NCBI RefSeq assembly: GCF_001742185.1
Contig: NZ_CP015750.1
Location: 3,906,001-3,970,000 of the forward strand
Length of the DNA stretch: 64,000 nt
Direction: 5' to 3'
From: Pectobacterium wasabiae CFBP 3304
GTDB lineage: Bacteria > Pseudomonadota > Gammaproteobacteria > Enterobacterales > Enterobacteriaceae
Below the pieces are notes generated by a model. That model was not told the DNA's origin, did not search any database, and saw only the letters and a list, made by a program, of their open reading frames with translations. Shown piece by piece: positions 1 through 10,440 of the stretch; position 1 is the stretch's first letter, and each line of letters starts with the position of its first letter. The position numbers and the translations under genes were made by a program.

Positions 1-375
<375 letters not shown>

Positions 376-376
376 A

Positions 377-820
377 ATGGTATATAAGCGACCCGTTTCG
401 GTGTTGGTGGTGATTTATGCCCGCGACACTGGACGGGTGCTGATGCTGCAACGGCGTGACGATCCTGAATTCTGGCAATCCGTGACGGGGAGTATAGAAG
501 AAGGGGAAAGTGCGCCGTATGCTGCACAGCGTGAAGTCAAAGAAGAAGTTAACATTGATATATCCGCTGAAGCGTTATCACTCTTTGACTGTCAGCGCTG
601 TATTGAGTTTGAGCTATTTGCTCATTTGAGACGTCGCTATGCGCCGGGGGTCACGCACAATACTGAACATTGGTATTGTCTTGCGTTACCTGCTGAGCGC
701 GAGGTGCAATTATCCGAGCATCTTGCTTACCAGTGGCTGGATGTGCCCCATGCGGCACAGTTGACTAAGTCCTGGAGCAATCGGCAGGCGATTGAAGAAT
801 TTGTTATTTATCCGGCCTGA
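377..820 (+). CDS. nudB: dihydroneopterin triphosphate diphosphatase (Nudix)
   Basis: This is a Nudix hydrolase that removes pyrophosphate from dihydroneopterin triphosphate in folate synthesis. The Nudix box is visible as G-x5-E-x7-REVKEE, starting at [20 protein letters not shown] (about residues 38-57). Length is 147 residues from ATG 377, close to the 150 of E. coli. An in-frame ATG at 353, inside the end of aspS, would add eight residues. I prefer 377 because conservation begins at VYKRPVS. The gene sits between aspS and yebC as in E. coli. Confidence 0.9.
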   Translation: MVYKRPVSVLVVIYARDTGRVLMLQRRDDPEFWQSVTGSIEEGESAPYAAQREVKEEVNIDISAEALSLFDCQRCIEFELFAHLRRRYAPGVTHNTEHWYCLALPAEREVQLSEHLAYQWLDVPHAAQLTKSWSNRQAIEEFVIYPA

Positions 821-843
821 ACAGGCTTTTTTCGGAGATTTTT

Positions 844-1587
844 ATGGCAGGTCATAGTAAGTGGGCGAACACAAAACATCGTAAAGCAGCACAGGATTCC
901 AAACGCGGTAAAATCTTTACCAAGATTATCCGCGAGTTGGTTACCGCAGCTCGTCTGGGTGGCGGCGATCCTGGGTCTAACCCACGTCTGCGCGCAGCGA
1001 TCGATAAGGCACTGTCCAACAACATGACGCGCGATACGCTGAATCGTGCGATTGCTCGTGGTATCGGCGGTGACGATGATACCAACATGGAAACGATCAT
1101 TTATGAAGGTTACGGCCCGGGCGGCACGGCGGTCATGGTGGAATGTCTGAGCGACAACCGTAACCGTACCGTTTCCGAGGTGCGCCACGCGTTTACCAAA
1201 ACCGGCGGTAATCTGGGGACTGATGGTTCCGTGTCATACCTCTTCACCAAGAAAGGTGTCATTTCTTATGCGCCGGGTCTGGATGAAGATGCTGTGATGG
1301 ATGCCGCGCTGGAAGCGGGTGCTGATGATGTCGTGACATATGACGACGGCGCGATTGACGTCTTCACGCCGTGGGAAACGTTCGGCAATGTGAAGGATGC
1401 GTTGGATGCGGCTGGTCTGAAAGCCGAAGCTGCCGAAGTGTCCATGATTCCGTCCACTAAGGCGGATATGGATGCAGAAACAGCACCGAAGCTGATGCGC
1501 CTGATCGACATGCTGGAAGACTGCGACGATGTGCAGGAGGTTTACCATAACGGCGAGATCTCTGATGAGGTAGCTGAGCTGCTGTGA
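844..1587 (+). CDS. yebC: YebC/TACO1-family protein
   Basis: This is a 247-residue YebC-family protein of the usual length. The N-terminus [18 protein letters not shown] is the family signature. The family is linked to translation (TACO1-like relief of ribosome stalling) and was earlier annotated as a transcriptional regulator. A Shine-Dalgarno GGAG lies just upstream of ATG 844. It lies 23 nt after nudB and 63 nt before ruvC, the conserved aspS-nudB-yebC-ruvC arrangement. The acidic C-terminal half ([16 protein letters not shown]) is intact. Confidence 0.95.
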   Translation: MAGHSKWANTKHRKAAQDSKRGKIFTKIIRELVTAARLGGGDPGSNPRLRAAIDKALSNNMTRDTLNRAIARGIGGDDDTNMETIIYEGYGPGGTAVMVECLSDNRNRTVSEVRHAFTKTGGNLGTDGSVSYLFTKKGVISYAPGLDEDAVMDAALEAGADDVVTYDDGAIDVFTPWETFGNVKDALDAAGLKAEAAEVSMIPSTKADMDAETAPKLMRLIDMLEDCDDVQEVYHNGEISDEVAELL

Positions 1588-1650
1588 TGGCAGATCGGTG
1601 ATGCAACGTAGAAACGACTACCCACACGGGCGAATCGGCGGAGCGGCACG

Positions 1651-2172
1651 ATGACAATAATAGTAGGCATCGATCCCGGTTCGCGCGTTACGGGCTATGG
1701 CATTATCCGCCAGCAGGGGCGTCATCTGACGTATCTCGGCAGCGGTTGCATTCGTACCGTGGTGGATGATATGCCCACGCGGCTTAAGCTGATTTACGCG
1801 GGCGTCAGTGAAATCATTACGCAATTTCGACCAGACTGTATGGCGATTGAGCAGGTTTTCATGGCAAAAAACCCGGATTCAGCCTTGAAGCTGGGGCAGG
1901 CGCGCGGTGTGGCTATCGTTGCTGGTGTGAATCAGGATCTGCCCGTGTTTGAGTACGCGGCGCGTTTGGTTAAGCAAACGGTAGTAGGAACGGGGGCGGC
2001 AGATAAAAAACAGGTACAGCATATGGTTCGCTCATTGCTGAAACTGTCGGCCAGCCCGCAGGCGGATGCCGCCGACGCACTGGCAATTGCCATTACACAT
2101 TGCCACTTTAACCAAAGCCTGCTGCGAACCGCGGCGGTGAAAGTGAACCCACTGGCAGGAAGACTGCGCTGA
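1651..2172 (+). CDS. ruvC: Holliday junction resolvase RuvC
   Basis: RuvC is a 173-residue RNase H-fold endonuclease that cuts Holliday junctions symmetrically after RuvAB branch migration. The catalytic acidic residues are visible: the Asp of [12 protein letters not shown] near the N-terminus, the Glu of IEQVFMAKN, and the Asp pair in [12 protein letters not shown]. The gene is followed by a strong intrinsic terminator and then by ruvA. As in E. coli, ruvC is therefore transcribed apart from ruvAB. Confidence 0.96.
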   Translation: MTIIVGIDPGSRVTGYGIIRQQGRHLTYLGSGCIRTVVDDMPTRLKLIYAGVSEIITQFRPDCMAIEQVFMAKNPDSALKLGQARGVAIVAGVNQDLPVFEYAARLVKQTVVGTGAADKKQVQHMVRSLLKLSASPQADAADALAIAITHCHFNQSLLRTAAVKVNPLAGRLR

Positions 2173-2178
2173 AACAGG

Positions 2179-2206
2179 AGGCTGGATATTCATCCAGCCT
2201 TTTTTA
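2179..2206 (+). terminator. intrinsic terminator of ruvC
   Basis: An 8-bp perfect stem (AGGCTGGA / TCCAGCCT) with a 6-nt loop is followed by a run of T, starting 6 nt after the ruvC stop. Confidence 0.9.
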
Positions 2207-2263
2207 TGTTATATACTCGTCATACTTCAAGCCATTCATTCCCTATGTAAAAGGAAGCGCAAC

Positions 2264-2881
2264 GTGATAGGTCGTCTCAGAGGCATTATTCTGGAAAAAC
2301 AGCCGCCGCAGGTGCTGATAGAAGCTAATGGCGTGGGTTACGAAGTCCATATGCCGATGACGTGCTTTTACGAGCTTCCTGAGCTCAATCAGGAAGCGAT
2401 TATCTTTACCCAGTTTGTGGTTCGCGAAGATGCGCAACTGCTGTTCGGTTTTAACGATAAGCAGGAGAGGGCATTGTTCCGTGAGTTGATCAAAGTGAAC
2501 GGCGTTGGGCCGAAACTGGCGCTGGCGATCCTCTCCGGCATGTCAGCGACGCAGTTTGTCAGCGCGGTTGAGCGTGAAGAGATCGGCGCGCTGATTAAGC
2601 TCCCTGGCGTCGGTAAGAAAACGGCAGAACGGCTGGTGGTTGAAATGAAAGATCGCTTCAAGGGCTTGAGTGGCGATCTGTTTAATCCAGTCAGCGATAT
2701 CCCACTGTCGTCGCCTGCTAGTGTAGACAGCCGTGTTGGCGAACCTGAAGCGGAGGCTGCCGCGGCACTGGTCGCGCTAGGCTACAAACCGCAGGAAGCT
2801 AGCCGTATGATTTCCAAGATCGCGCGCCCTGATGCTGACTGTGAAACCCTGATCAGGGATGCACTGCGCGCGGCGCTGTGA
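2264..2881 (+). CDS. ruvA: Holliday junction branch migration protein RuvA
   Basis: RuvA binds the four-way junction as a tetramer and loads the RuvB motor. The protein has 205 residues with a GTG start, supported by an AAGGAAGCG ribosome-binding site directly upstream. The OB-fold N-terminus ([18 protein letters not shown]) is followed by two helix-hairpin-helix motifs, [13 protein letters not shown] and [19 protein letters not shown]. The C-terminal domain that contacts RuvB ends at DALRAAL. It lies 7 nt before ruvB in the same operon. Confidence 0.95.
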   Translation: MIGRLRGIILEKQPPQVLIEANGVGYEVHMPMTCFYELPELNQEAIIFTQFVVREDAQLLFGFNDKQERALFRELIKVNGVGPKLALAILSGMSATQFVSAVEREEIGALIKLPGVGKKTAERLVVEMKDRFKGLSGDLFNPVSDIPLSSPASVDSRVGEPEAEAAAALVALGYKPQEASRMISKIARPDADCETLIRDALRAAL

Positions 2882-2888
2882 GGTATTC

Positions 2889-3899
2889 ATGATAGAAGCC
2901 GATCGTTTAATTTCCGCTGACGCTATTCCCGAAGAAGAATTTCTCGACCGCGCGATGCGGCCTAAGCTACTGAAAGAGTATGTAGGCCAACCGCAGGTGC
3001 GTGAGCAGATGGAAATTTTCATCCAGGCCGCCCGCAAACGGGGAGATGCACTGGATCATCTGCTGATTTTTGGGCCTCCCGGCTTGGGTAAAACGACGCT
3101 AGCGAATATTGTCGCCAATGAGATGGGCGTGAATATGCGCACAACGTCTGGTCCGGTTTTGGAAAAAGCCGGCGACCTTGCTGCGCTGTTGACCAACCTC
3201 GAACCGCACGATGTCTTGTTCATTGATGAAATCCATCGCCTGTCACCCGTGGTGGAAGAAGTGCTGTATCCGGCGATGGAAGATTATCAGTTGGATATCA
3301 TGATCGGCGAAGGGCCGGCGGCACGTTCAATTAAACTCGATTTACCCCCTTTTACGCTGATTGGCGCGACGACGCGTGCGGGATCGTTAACCTCGCCGCT
3401 GCGCGATCGCTTTGGCATTGTGCAGCGTCTGGAGTTTTATAATGTGGCGGATTTACAGTACATCGTTGGCCGCAGTGCACAGTGCCTAGGGCTGGATCTG
3501 ACGCCGGAGGGTTCCCTTGAAGTGGCACGCCGTGCGCGTGGCACGCCGCGTATTGCTAACCGGCTATTGCGCCGAGTACGCGATTTCTCCGAGGTGAAGT
3601 CGGAAGGCGCGATTACCGGAGACGTGGCGACGCAAGCGCTGGATATGCTGGCGGTAGATACCGAAGGTTTTGACTACATGGACCGTAAGTTGCTGTTGGC
3701 GATCATCGATAAATTCATGGGTGGGCCGGTCGGGCTGGACAACTTAGCCGCCGCGATTGGCGAAGAGCGCGAAACTATTGAAGATGTACTGGAACCGTTT
3801 TTGATTCAGCAAGGGTTCATCCAGCGCACGCCGCGTGGTCGGATGGCGACGCAGCATGCCTATCGGCATTTTGGCTTAACGCGCGAAGACTTGGGTTAA
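2889..3899 (+). CDS. ruvB: Holliday junction branch migration ATPase RuvB
   Basis: RuvB is a 336-residue AAA+ motor of the RuvABC resolvasome. Walker A is GPPGLGKTT, Walker B is LFIDEIHRL, and the sensor 1 region reads [10 protein letters not shown]; the C-terminal winged helix contains [15 protein letters not shown]. The start at ATG 2889 ([19 protein letters not shown]) matches the conserved N-terminus. An upstream in-frame start inside ruvA is unlikely. A hairpin follows the stop and separates the gene from the convergent porin gene. Confidence 0.96.
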   Translation: MIEADRLISADAIPEEEFLDRAMRPKLLKEYVGQPQVREQMEIFIQAARKRGDALDHLLIFGPPGLGKTTLANIVANEMGVNMRTTSGPVLEKAGDLAALLTNLEPHDVLFIDEIHRLSPVVEEVLYPAMEDYQLDIMIGEGPAARSIKLDLPPFTLIGATTRAGSLTSPLRDRFGIVQRLEFYNVADLQYIVGRSAQCLGLDLTPEGSLEVARRARGTPRIANRLLRRVRDFSEVKSEGAITGDVATQALDMLAVDTEGFDYMDRKLLLAIIDKFMGGPVGLDNLAAAIGEERETIEDVLEPFLIQQGFIQRTPRGRMATQHAYRHFGLTREDLG

Positions 3900-3937
3900 C
3901 GTGAATAAACGTATCGCCTAAGAGATGTTTTGCCACA

Positions 3938-3967
3938 TTCAAGGAGACCATACGGTCTCCTTGAATT
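3938..3967. terminator. palindromic hairpin between convergent ruvB and porin gene
   Basis: A near-perfect inverted repeat (ATTCAAGGAGACC / GGTCTCCTTGAAT) with a 4-base loop lies between the two convergent stops. There is no long T run, so termination efficiency is uncertain. It could act in both directions. Confidence 0.6.
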
Positions 3968-3974
3968 GATCTGA

Positions 3975-5354
3975 TTAGAACCAGGCTTCCCACATTGCTC
4001 CAACGTTAAACGAATCGAGCTGTGTGTTGACGCCGGTTGTGGTCCGCGCGGTATGTTTATTATCCACTTCTCCGCCAGTCACATAGAAACGCAGCATCGG
4101 TCTGAACTCGGGTCCCATGGCGATCGAGACATTCTGGGAAAGCGTTAGCTTCCATCCTTTGTTATCCCCCCCTTGGCCGTAATCTACATGCTGGTAGCCC
4201 GCTTCAAGCCAGGTGGAATGCACATCATTCCAGAAATACATGGGGCGAACGATGGCATTGTAGTTACGACGGTCGTCCTGACTCGCGGAGTCGTCCGCGT
4301 AGTCGTGGTAGGCCAGCAGATATTCGACCTGCGTTTGCGGTGTGAATTTGTATTTACCCTCAAAGCTGGCGTAGAAGGTTTTCAGGTTGTCTGTTTTGTT
4401 GTAAACGCTGTTGTCCGCATTATTTGAATAGCGAGTAATAAACTGATTGAGGCTATTTTTTCCTGTGTGGCTGAAGACTGCACCGCCTTGCCAGGCTTTC
4501 AGGCGTGCATTATTATCCACTGCTTTCGAATCAAAACCGTAGTTAGCGTACAGCGCAAGATCCAACGGCCCCAGTTTGATGCCGTGTACTTTGGATGTCA
4601 GGGCGTAATTGCCTTTATCGCCCGTGCCGGAGCCACCGGTACAACTGATGCGTGAGGGGTTCGCATTATTGGCTAACACTTGCGGATTACAGGATTCCAC
4701 GGCACCGACGGCTGCCACATCGAATTGAATACCACCGAGTTCAAAATTCTTTATCCCCGCCCCTTGACCGTCATGGGTCATCCAGAAGTAGTCGTTGATG
4801 CCCTGCTGTGGACGCTGATGGAAATCACGACCGGCCCAAAGGTAGGCATTTGGCTGAGAGGCGAAAAGGTTGGTGACGCCCGCATAGGCCTTCTTCAGGT
4901 TAACCTCGTCGCCCCAGTGGTCGATCATCACGACGACATCCCAGATAGCGCCGTTGTCGCTCTTGAATGCCTTGGAAAGCTGAAATTCACCGCCGTTGCC
5001 TTCATTACCCAGACGACCCAGCGCGGAACCACCGTTGTAAGAACCGTCAACTGCAACATATTTCTGGTCACCGCTCTGGAATTGCGCGCCGTAACGAGCA
5101 TAACCAGTGAATTCGACGCCATACGGTATTGCCATATCACGTGTTTTGGGGGCATCAGGTGTTGTCAGCGGATCGACCTGTTTGCTGGCTATCGCGTCTA
5201 GCTTAGCCTGACGCTCTGCCAGCGCTTTTTCCACTGCTTGAGCAACGATACGGTCTAATTGTTCCTGAGTAACGATCTCTTGTGCGAGTGCGGAACCGGA
5301 GCAAAGGGCGGCCAGCACTGCCAGCGTAACTGGAAGTTTTTTGCAATTTGTCAT
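3975..5354 (-). CDS. LamB/maltoporin-family sugar porin
   Basis: This is a 459-residue outer-membrane beta-barrel of the maltoporin family (LamB, BglH type), predicted to admit an oligosaccharide or beta-glucoside. A signal peptide (TNCKKLPVTLAVLAALCSGS, then ALA) is followed by a short coiled-coil segment rich in Glu and Ala at about residues 26-50, and then by barrel strands such as GVEFTGYARYG. The protein ends with an aromatic Trp-Phe, the usual outer-membrane insertion signal. ATG 5354 has a GAG ribosome-binding site. It is the last gene of a PTS operon with IIA and IIC upstream. The specific sugar cannot be read from the sequence. Confidence 0.85.
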   Translation of the reverse strand: MTNCKKLPVTLAVLAALCSGSALAQEIVTQEQLDRIVAQAVEKALAERQAKLDAIASKQVDPLTTPDAPKTRDMAIPYGVEFTGYARYGAQFQSGDQKYVAVDGSYNGGSALGRLGNEGNGGEFQLSKAFKSDNGAIWDVVVMIDHWGDEVNLKKAYAGVTNLFASQPNAYLWAGRDFHQRPQQGINDYFWMTHDGQGAGIKNFELGGIQFDVAAVGAVESCNPQVLANNANPSRISCTGGSGTGDKGNYALTSKVHGIKLGPLDLALYANYGFDSKAVDNNARLKAWQGGAVFSHTGKNSLNQFITRYSNNADNSVYNKTDNLKTFYASFEGKYKFTPQTQVEYLLAYHDYADDSASQDDRRNYNAIVRPMYFWNDVHSTWLEAGYQHVDYGQGGDNKGWKLTLSQNVSIAMGPEFRPMLRFYVTGGEVDNKHTARTTTGVNTQLDSFNVGAMWEAWF

Positions 5355-5522
5355 AATCATCTCAATTCGGTAAGTTATTTTCAGACAATAACCATCCCGC
5401 TCTGATTGGCGCAATAATAATGCGACGTTCAGAACAAGGTGGTTGTTATTTTTTTAACAGCATGACGCAATTAAATAACTGACGTAATCGATCCTCCCTT
5501 TAAGAGGCATTTATTATTTTCA

Positions 5523-5831
5523 TTATTGTCGTTGATAAAGGTGAATAATTTCTTCTGATAATTCACGGGCAAGTAGTGATGTCATTAAATGATCTTGAGC
5601 ATGAACCATAATTAATGTCATCGGCTGTCTGGCTTCCCCTGCATCCTGTTCGATCAACTGCGTTTGCATATGGTGCGCTTTACGCGCATAGCCGTCGGCT
5701 TCTTTCAACAAATTTTTAGCTTCATCAATATTGCCCTTTCGCGCGGCATGTAGTGCCTCAAAACACAAACTGCGCGATTGCCCGGCATTGACGATAATTT
5801 CCATTACTGCATCTTCTAATGTAATCATCAT
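5523..5831 (-). CDS. PTS lactose/cellobiose-type IIA component
   Basis: This 102-residue cytoplasmic phosphocarrier belongs to the lactose/N,N'-diacetylchitobiose family of PTS IIA proteins. The all-helical fold is recognisable (NAGQSRSLCFEALHAARKG), and the phosphorylated His is probably the one in VHAQDHLMTS. It lies downstream of the IIC gene on the same strand. No IIB gene is present in this cluster, so phosphate must be passed to a IIB encoded elsewhere, or the system is incomplete. Confidence 0.88.
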   Translation of the reverse strand: MMITLEDAVMEIIVNAGQSRSLCFEALHAARKGNIDEAKNLLKEADGYARKAHHMQTQLIEQDAGEARQPMTLIMVHAQDHLMTSLLARELSEEIIHLYQRQ

Positions 5832-5993
5832 AGGACCTATTGTTAGATGAACGAATATTATCGGGTATAATTACCTTTCCTATTTCGTATTTTTAATGTT
5901 ATTCAGGGCAACAAAAAATAGCGTAAAATATGCCACCCCTAACCCTTTTACTTTCTGCCAGTTAACGTTGTTATCTGTTTTTATTCATTATCA

Positions 5994-7322
5994 CTAATGA
6001 CTGTTCACTGTTTTTGTCAGCGACAGATCGCCCTGTATTTTTTGTTCCTCGGTTTTCATCAACGTCCGTTCATAGGCGCGCAGGAACGGTAGATACATCA
6101 GTGCAGAGAACACCATGCATAGCAGACACATGATCAGCGGGCTGAAACTCCAGTTTGCGGCCCACGATGCGCCAATGGGAGCCGGTGTCGTCCACGGCGT
6201 GAGTGATACGACCTGTGCCAGCCAGCCCATTTTGGTTGCCGTGTAGGCCAGCACAGCATTGATCATGGGGACGAAGACAAAAGGGATAAACAGCATCGGG
6301 TTCATGATGATGGGCGCACCGAACATGATCGGTTCGTTGATGTTAAAGAAGCTCGGCACGACGCCCATTCTGCCGATGGTGCGCAAGTGCGTGACCCTGC
6401 TGCGTAATAGTAGAAATGCCAAGGGCAGCGTTGAACCGACGCCACCAATTAACAGATAGTGATCCCAAAATCCCTGTAGATAGATATGTGGTAGTACTTC
6501 TCCTGCCGCCAGCGCCGCCTGATTCACGGCTAGGTTAGTCATCCAGAATGGATTCATGATGCCCGTGACAATCAGTGAACCGTGGATACCCGAAAACCAG
6601 AAAAGCTGACACAGCAGCACGGACAACAGAATGGCGGGCAGGGAGTCTGAGGCAGAAACCAGCGGTGCCAGCAGGTGCATAATGGCTTCGGGAATGATCA
6701 TGCCCGTTTGCGCCTCAACGAAGAGGTTGAGCGGGTGCAGTGTGGCGACAATCACTAACACGGGAATGAGAATTTCAAATGAGCGGGCGACTCCCGTTGG
6801 CACCTCTTTCGGCAGGCGGATCGTAATGTTGTGCTGTTTCAGCGCGGCATAAACACGCGTAGCGTAGATCGATGTGAGTAAGGCGGTGAAGATCCCTTGC
6901 CCCGACAGATACTCAGTGGAAATTTTGTCATCGGCGTAAGGTGCGGCGACGAGCAGGAAAGCCATAAAGGCTAACAGTCCAGACATCACGGAATCGAGTT
7001 GAAGCTGTCGCCCCAGACTGGCTCCGACTCCAACGGAAATGAAAAATGTCATCACGCCCATGCTCAATTCAAAAGGCAGCATCAATTGGTCGCGATAGGT
7101 GATAGAAAAGTCCAGCCAGGCACGCGCAAATCCGACGGTGGTATTGGCGGAGAAGGGGGGAAAAATAAACACCAACATAAACGAGCCGATGATCATAAAG
7201 GGGAGCGCGGCGGTGAAGCCATCACGGATAGCGATCACATACTTTTGTTGCCCTAAACGCCCAGCCAGCGGGGTAATCGATTGTTCGATAGCGGCAATCA
7301 TTGATTGATATAAGGAACTCAT
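5994..7322 (-). CDS. PTS cellobiose-type IIC permease
   Basis: This 442-residue inner-membrane sugar permease belongs to the lactose/cellobiose (Lac) family of EIIC proteins. It has about ten hydrophobic segments and the conserved family motif FNINEPIMFGAPIIMNP in the C-terminal half. The N-terminus (LGQQKYVIAIRDGFTAALPF) is typical of cellobiose IIC proteins. It is the first gene of the minus-strand operon IIC-IIA-porin and faces the LacI-type regulator across an operator-containing region. The substrate is probably a beta-glucoside or chitobiose-like disaccharide, but this is inference. Confidence 0.88.
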   Translation of the reverse strand: MSSLYQSMIAAIEQSITPLAGRLGQQKYVIAIRDGFTAALPFMIIGSFMLVFIFPPFSANTTVGFARAWLDFSITYRDQLMLPFELSMGVMTFFISVGVGASLGRQLQLDSVMSGLLAFMAFLLVAAPYADDKISTEYLSGQGIFTALLTSIYATRVYAALKQHNITIRLPKEVPTGVARSFEILIPVLVIVATLHPLNLFVEAQTGMIIPEAIMHLLAPLVSASDSLPAILLSVLLCQLFWFSGIHGSLIVTGIMNPFWMTNLAVNQAALAAGEVLPHIYLQGFWDHYLLIGGVGSTLPLAFLLLRSRVTHLRTIGRMGVVPSFFNINEPIMFGAPIIMNPMLFIPFVFVPMINAVLAYTATKMGWLAQVVSLTPWTTPAPIGASWAANWSFSPLIMCLLCMVFSALMYLPFLRAYERTLMKTEEQKIQGDLSLTKTVNSH

Positions 7323-7546
7323 ATGAACACCTTTTTATGTATCGCCGTGGCGGCGATAGATCATCATCAAGTACGTTAGCGCTACATTACATCCCGTAAC
7401 CCATTGTATTAACAGGTCTGATGAGAATGTCGCGTGTGGCAACCTTTTATGAACATAGGCTTATACCGTTATATTTCTTCCGCAACGGATCGCATTTTTC
7501 GCTAAGCAGAATGTAAAAACTTATTGCCGGGATGATTGGATATCAT

Positions 7547-7564
7547 ATGGAAACCGTTTTCCAT
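7547..7564. promoter_or_regulatory. LacI-family operator, promoter side of IIC
   Basis: The 18-base near-palindrome ATGGAAACCGTTTTCCAT has the central CG typical of LacI/GalR-family operators. Its half-site recurs at 7674-7707 in front of the regulator gene. It lies 225 bp upstream of the IIC start in a 454-bp divergent intergenic region (7323-7776) that otherwise holds no gene. Confidence 0.75.
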
Positions 7565-7673
7565 GCAAAGAAAAGAGAACTGTGATGCCCGTCAATGTGT
7601 GACGATTTCCTGCGGTATTAATTAGATTTACATCACATCTTAGTGACTAAAATGTCTATTGGCTGTTAAATGG

Positions 7674-7707
7674 ATAATCGGTTTCCATGATGAATGGAAA
7701 CGGTTAT
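7674..7707. promoter_or_regulatory. paired LacI-family half-sites before the regulator
   Basis: Two half-sites, ATAATCGGTTTCCAT and ATGGAAACGGTTAT, form an inverted repeat with a 5-base spacer, about 70 bp upstream of the regulator start. They share GGTTTCCAT/ATGGAAACGG with the operator at 7547. This suggests autoregulation and looping between the two sites. Confidence 0.7.
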
Positions 7708-7776
7708 ACTGCAAGGCAATATAATTTAGGGTCAGTGTACAAATTTCGAGTCGGATTTAGCGTTCTCCAGGGGCAA

Positions 7777-8739
7777 ATGATGTCTACAATCAACGATGTA
7801 TCGCGTTTAGCTGGGGTGTCCAAAGCCACAGTCTCTCGGGTGTTGAGTGGTTCACGCGGTGTAAAAGAAGCCAGCCGACTTGCGGTATTAAAGGCGGTTG
7901 ATGAGCTTAAATATCGGCCAAATGTTATCGCTCAATCGCTGTTAAGCCAGTCAACAGGATGTATCGGCGTCATTTGCGCGCAGGACAACATCAACCAGAC
8001 GACTGGCTATCTCTATGCGCTGGAAAAACACTTTAGTCGGCATCAAAAGCATCTCCTGTTGCGGTTTGCCAGCAGTCGGGCAGAAGTGTTAAGCGTGCTG
8101 GATGAACTGACGAGCGGCTTGTGTGATGATATTTTAATCATCGGCGCGCGCTTTCCGCTGAATCTGACCGATAAGAACATTATTCTGATCGACTGCATGG
8201 AGGCTGATACGCCGAACAGCCTGCAATTCGATCATGCTTTTGCCACAGAAACGGCGTGTAATTACCTGATTCGCCAAGGGCGGCGGCAAATCGCGCTGAT
8301 TAATCCTGCCGCCAGCAGTTCGGCGGAACAGGTGCTGTTAGGGTACAAGCGAGCGCTAGAAAATAACTTTTTGCCGTTTAACCGTAACTTGATTTTTATG
8401 GATGCCTCTTCATCGTCGTCGGTCGCGCTGCAAGTGCTGCTCAATAACAGCACGACGCTGAATTTCAATGCATTGCTGGTGGCGGATGAACAGGAAGCCA
8501 GGCGTGTCATCGCACAGCTTCAGGCATTTAATAAATCAGTGCCAAAAGACATTATGGTATTCAGTCTTGCCGGTTCTCTCGATATTCCGGGTATTCCAGC
8601 GATACCGGCAATTGAATATTCGATGGATGCGGTGGCCGCCAGAATTGTGTCCTGGCTCAATGAAAAAACGCAGGATGTACTGGGTTCGTATGTCTTACGG
8701 GGCGATTTAATCATTCCAGATATGGCTAGCCGGAAATAG
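7777..8739 (+). CDS. LacI-family transcriptional regulator of the PTS/porin cluster
   Basis: This is a 320-residue regulator with an N-terminal LacI helix-turn-helix (STINDVSRLAGVSKATVSRV, residues 3-22) and a periplasmic-binding-protein-like effector domain. I place the start at ATG 7777, which has the ribosome-binding site AGGGG 5 nt upstream; the longer open frame would cover the operators. It is divergent from the IIC-IIA-porin operon, and the two LacI-type palindromes between them support it as the local repressor. The ligand is unknown. Confidence 0.88.
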   Translation: MMSTINDVSRLAGVSKATVSRVLSGSRGVKEASRLAVLKAVDELKYRPNVIAQSLLSQSTGCIGVICAQDNINQTTGYLYALEKHFSRHQKHLLLRFASSRAEVLSVLDELTSGLCDDILIIGARFPLNLTDKNIILIDCMEADTPNSLQFDHAFATETACNYLIRQGRRQIALINPAASSSAEQVLLGYKRALENNFLPFNRNLIFMDASSSSSVALQVLLNNSTTLNFNALLVADEQEARRVIAQLQAFNKSVPKDIMVFSLAGSLDIPGIPAIPAIEYSMDAVAARIVSWLNEKTQDVLGSYVLRGDLIIPDMASRK

Positions 8740-8766
8740 AAACCGGTCACGTAGCTTTCAAAATAT

Positions 8767-8803
8767 AAAGCCCTTCTGAATATCAGCTTCAGAAGGGCTT
8801 TTC
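8767..8803 (+). terminator. intrinsic terminator between LacI-type regulator and znuB
   Basis: The stem AAGCCCTTCTGA / TCAGAAGGGCTT is flanked by A-rich and T-rich runs. It lies between convergent stops and probably works in both directions. Confidence 0.9.
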
Positions 8804-8823
8804 TTTTTGTTTTTTACCGATTA

Positions 8824-9609
8824 CTAGGCGGATTGACGTTTCATCAGGCTGGCAATAAACAGCAGCGATGCGCACAGCACCACCGACGGTCCAGCGGGCG
8901 TATTGTAGCCAGCCGAGAAGGCCAACCCGCCTGTCACGGCAATCATGCCAATAATAATGGCAATGTTTGCCATTTGCTCTGGCGTCCGTGCAAAACGTCT
9001 GGCGCTGGCGGCGGGAATAATCAGCAGTGACGTAATGATCAGTGCACCAACAAATTTCATGGCGATGCCAATCGTTAATGCAGTCGTCAGCATGAGAAGC
9101 AGCTTGGTGCGCTGGAGTTTCACTCCATCGACGTGTGCCAGTTCCGGGCTAATCGTCATGGAAAGCAGCGCGCGCCATTGCCAACGCATGACAGCGACAA
9201 CGACGATCACGCCAGCGCTGATAACCCACAGATCCTCTGTAGTGACGGAGAGTAAATCGCCAAACAGGTAGGCCATCAGGTCCACGCGTACATTGTTCAT
9301 TAGGCTGACGACAACCAATCCAAGCGAGAGCGCGCTATGTGCCATGATGCCGAGTAAAGTATCGATGGCCAGGTAGGGACGCCGTTCCAGCCAGACCAAC
9401 CCGAGTGCAAGGATAAGCGTCACCGCAATGACGGCGGAGAAAAGGTTGATGTTCAGCAGCAGGCCGAATGCGACGCCGAGCAAGGAGGCGTGCGCCAGCG
9501 TATCGCCGAAATAAGACATCCGCCGCCAGACGACGAACGAGCCGAGCGGGCCTGCGGCTATAGCCAGCAAAATTCCCGCCAGCCAACCGGGAAACAGCAG
9601 TTCTATCAT
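8824..9609 (-). CDS. znuB: zinc ABC transporter permease ZnuB
   Basis: ZnuB is the 261-residue inner-membrane permease of the high-affinity zinc importer ZnuABC. Multiple hydrophobic helices are visible, and the N-terminal [20 protein letters not shown] and central [12 protein letters not shown] segments are characteristic. Its start overlaps the znuC stop by 4 nt (ATGA), so znuC and znuB are translationally coupled. Expression should follow the Zur-controlled promoter upstream of znuC. Confidence 0.95.
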   Translation of the reverse strand: MIELLFPGWLAGILLAIAAGPLGSFVVWRRMSYFGDTLAHASLLGVAFGLLLNINLFSAVIAVTLILALGLVWLERRPYLAIDTLLGIMAHSALSLGLVVVSLMNNVRVDLMAYLFGDLLSVTTEDLWVISAGVIVVVAVMRWQWRALLSMTISPELAHVDGVKLQRTKLLLMLTTALTIGIAMKFVGALIITSLLIIPAASARRFARTPEQMANIAIIIGMIAVTGGLAFSAGYNTPAGPSVVLCASLLFIASLMKRQSA

Positions 9610-10364
9610 GCGTCGTTTCCACCCTGTCTTTTTAGAATGATGCGCCCTTGCAGGTCATGGCGATGATTATGATGATGACGGTAAATAGCCAATTGCTCGG
9701 TGCCACGGTGACCAAACATGGCTAAAAATTCGGGATGAAGAGAAACCACTTCGGGCGTGCCAGAGCAGCAAACATGTTGATTAAGGCAGAGGACCTCATC
9801 GGTTTTTGCCATCACCAAATGCAGATCGTGCGACACCATCAGTACGCCGCAGTGGAATTCCTGCCGTAGCTGATTAATCAAGTCGTATAGCGCCAGTTGC
9901 CCATTGACGTCGACACCCTGTGTCGGTTCATCCAGAACCAGAAGTTGGGGCTGGTTGAGCAGTGCGCGAGCGAGCAGGACGCGTTGGGTTTCTCCACCGG
10001 AGAGTTTCTGCATCGGTTGTTCCAGCAGGTGCGCAGCCTGCACTCGCTTAAGGGCGGGTAAGATGTCCTGCTTTTTCACGCCGGGGCGTAGCTGCATAAA
10101 GCGGCTGACCGTCAAGGGCAGGGTGGTATCCAGATGTAGCTTCTGGGGAACGTAGCCGATACGCAGCGTAGGATCGCGTGCCAACGAGCCGGAGGTGGGG
10201 GAAAGTAGCCCCAAAACCACGCGTACTAACGTCGATTTTCCTGCGCCATTCGGCCCCAGCAGCGTCAGAATTCGACCTGCCTGCAAGGTAAGGGAGATAT
10301 CCGACAGGACCTTCCTACTGCCAAATGTCACTGAAATATTATTAAGTGATACCAATGTAGACAT
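9606..10364 (-). CDS. znuC: zinc ABC transporter ATP-binding protein ZnuC
   Basis: ZnuC is the 252-residue ATPase of the zinc importer. Walker A is GPNGAGKST, the ABC signature is LSGGE, Walker B is [10 protein letters not shown], and the H-loop lies in MVSHDLH. The C-terminal tail is rich in histidine (YRHHHNHRH), as in other enterobacterial ZnuC proteins. I place the start at MSTLVSLNN (10364). A longer reading frame would run over the Zur box. It is divergent from znuA. Confidence 0.95.
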   Translation of the reverse strand: MSTLVSLNNISVTFGSRKVLSDISLTLQAGRILTLLGPNGAGKSTLVRVVLGLLSPTSGSLARDPTLRIGYVPQKLHLDTTLPLTVSRFMQLRPGVKKQDILPALKRVQAAHLLEQPMQKLSGGETQRVLLARALLNQPQLLVLDEPTQGVDVNGQLALYDLINQLRQEFHCGVLMVSHDLHLVMAKTDEVLCLNQHVCCSGTPEVVSLHPEFLAMFGHRGTEQLAIYRHHHNHRHDLQGRIILKRQGGNDA

Positions 10365-10387
10365 ATAATTCGGCTTGCATAACCCAT

Positions 10388-10410
10388 GTAACGTTATAAT
10401 ATAACAAGCA
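10388..10410. promoter_or_regulatory. Zur operator between znuC and znuA
   Basis: The palindromic core GTTATAATATAAC (10393-10405) lies in the 76-bp divergent znuC/znuA region. It matches the enterobacterial Zur box type. With zinc bound, Zur would shut off both promoters. Confidence 0.85.
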
Positions 10411-10440
10411 ACACGATAAAAATCGATGGGGTCGACTTTC

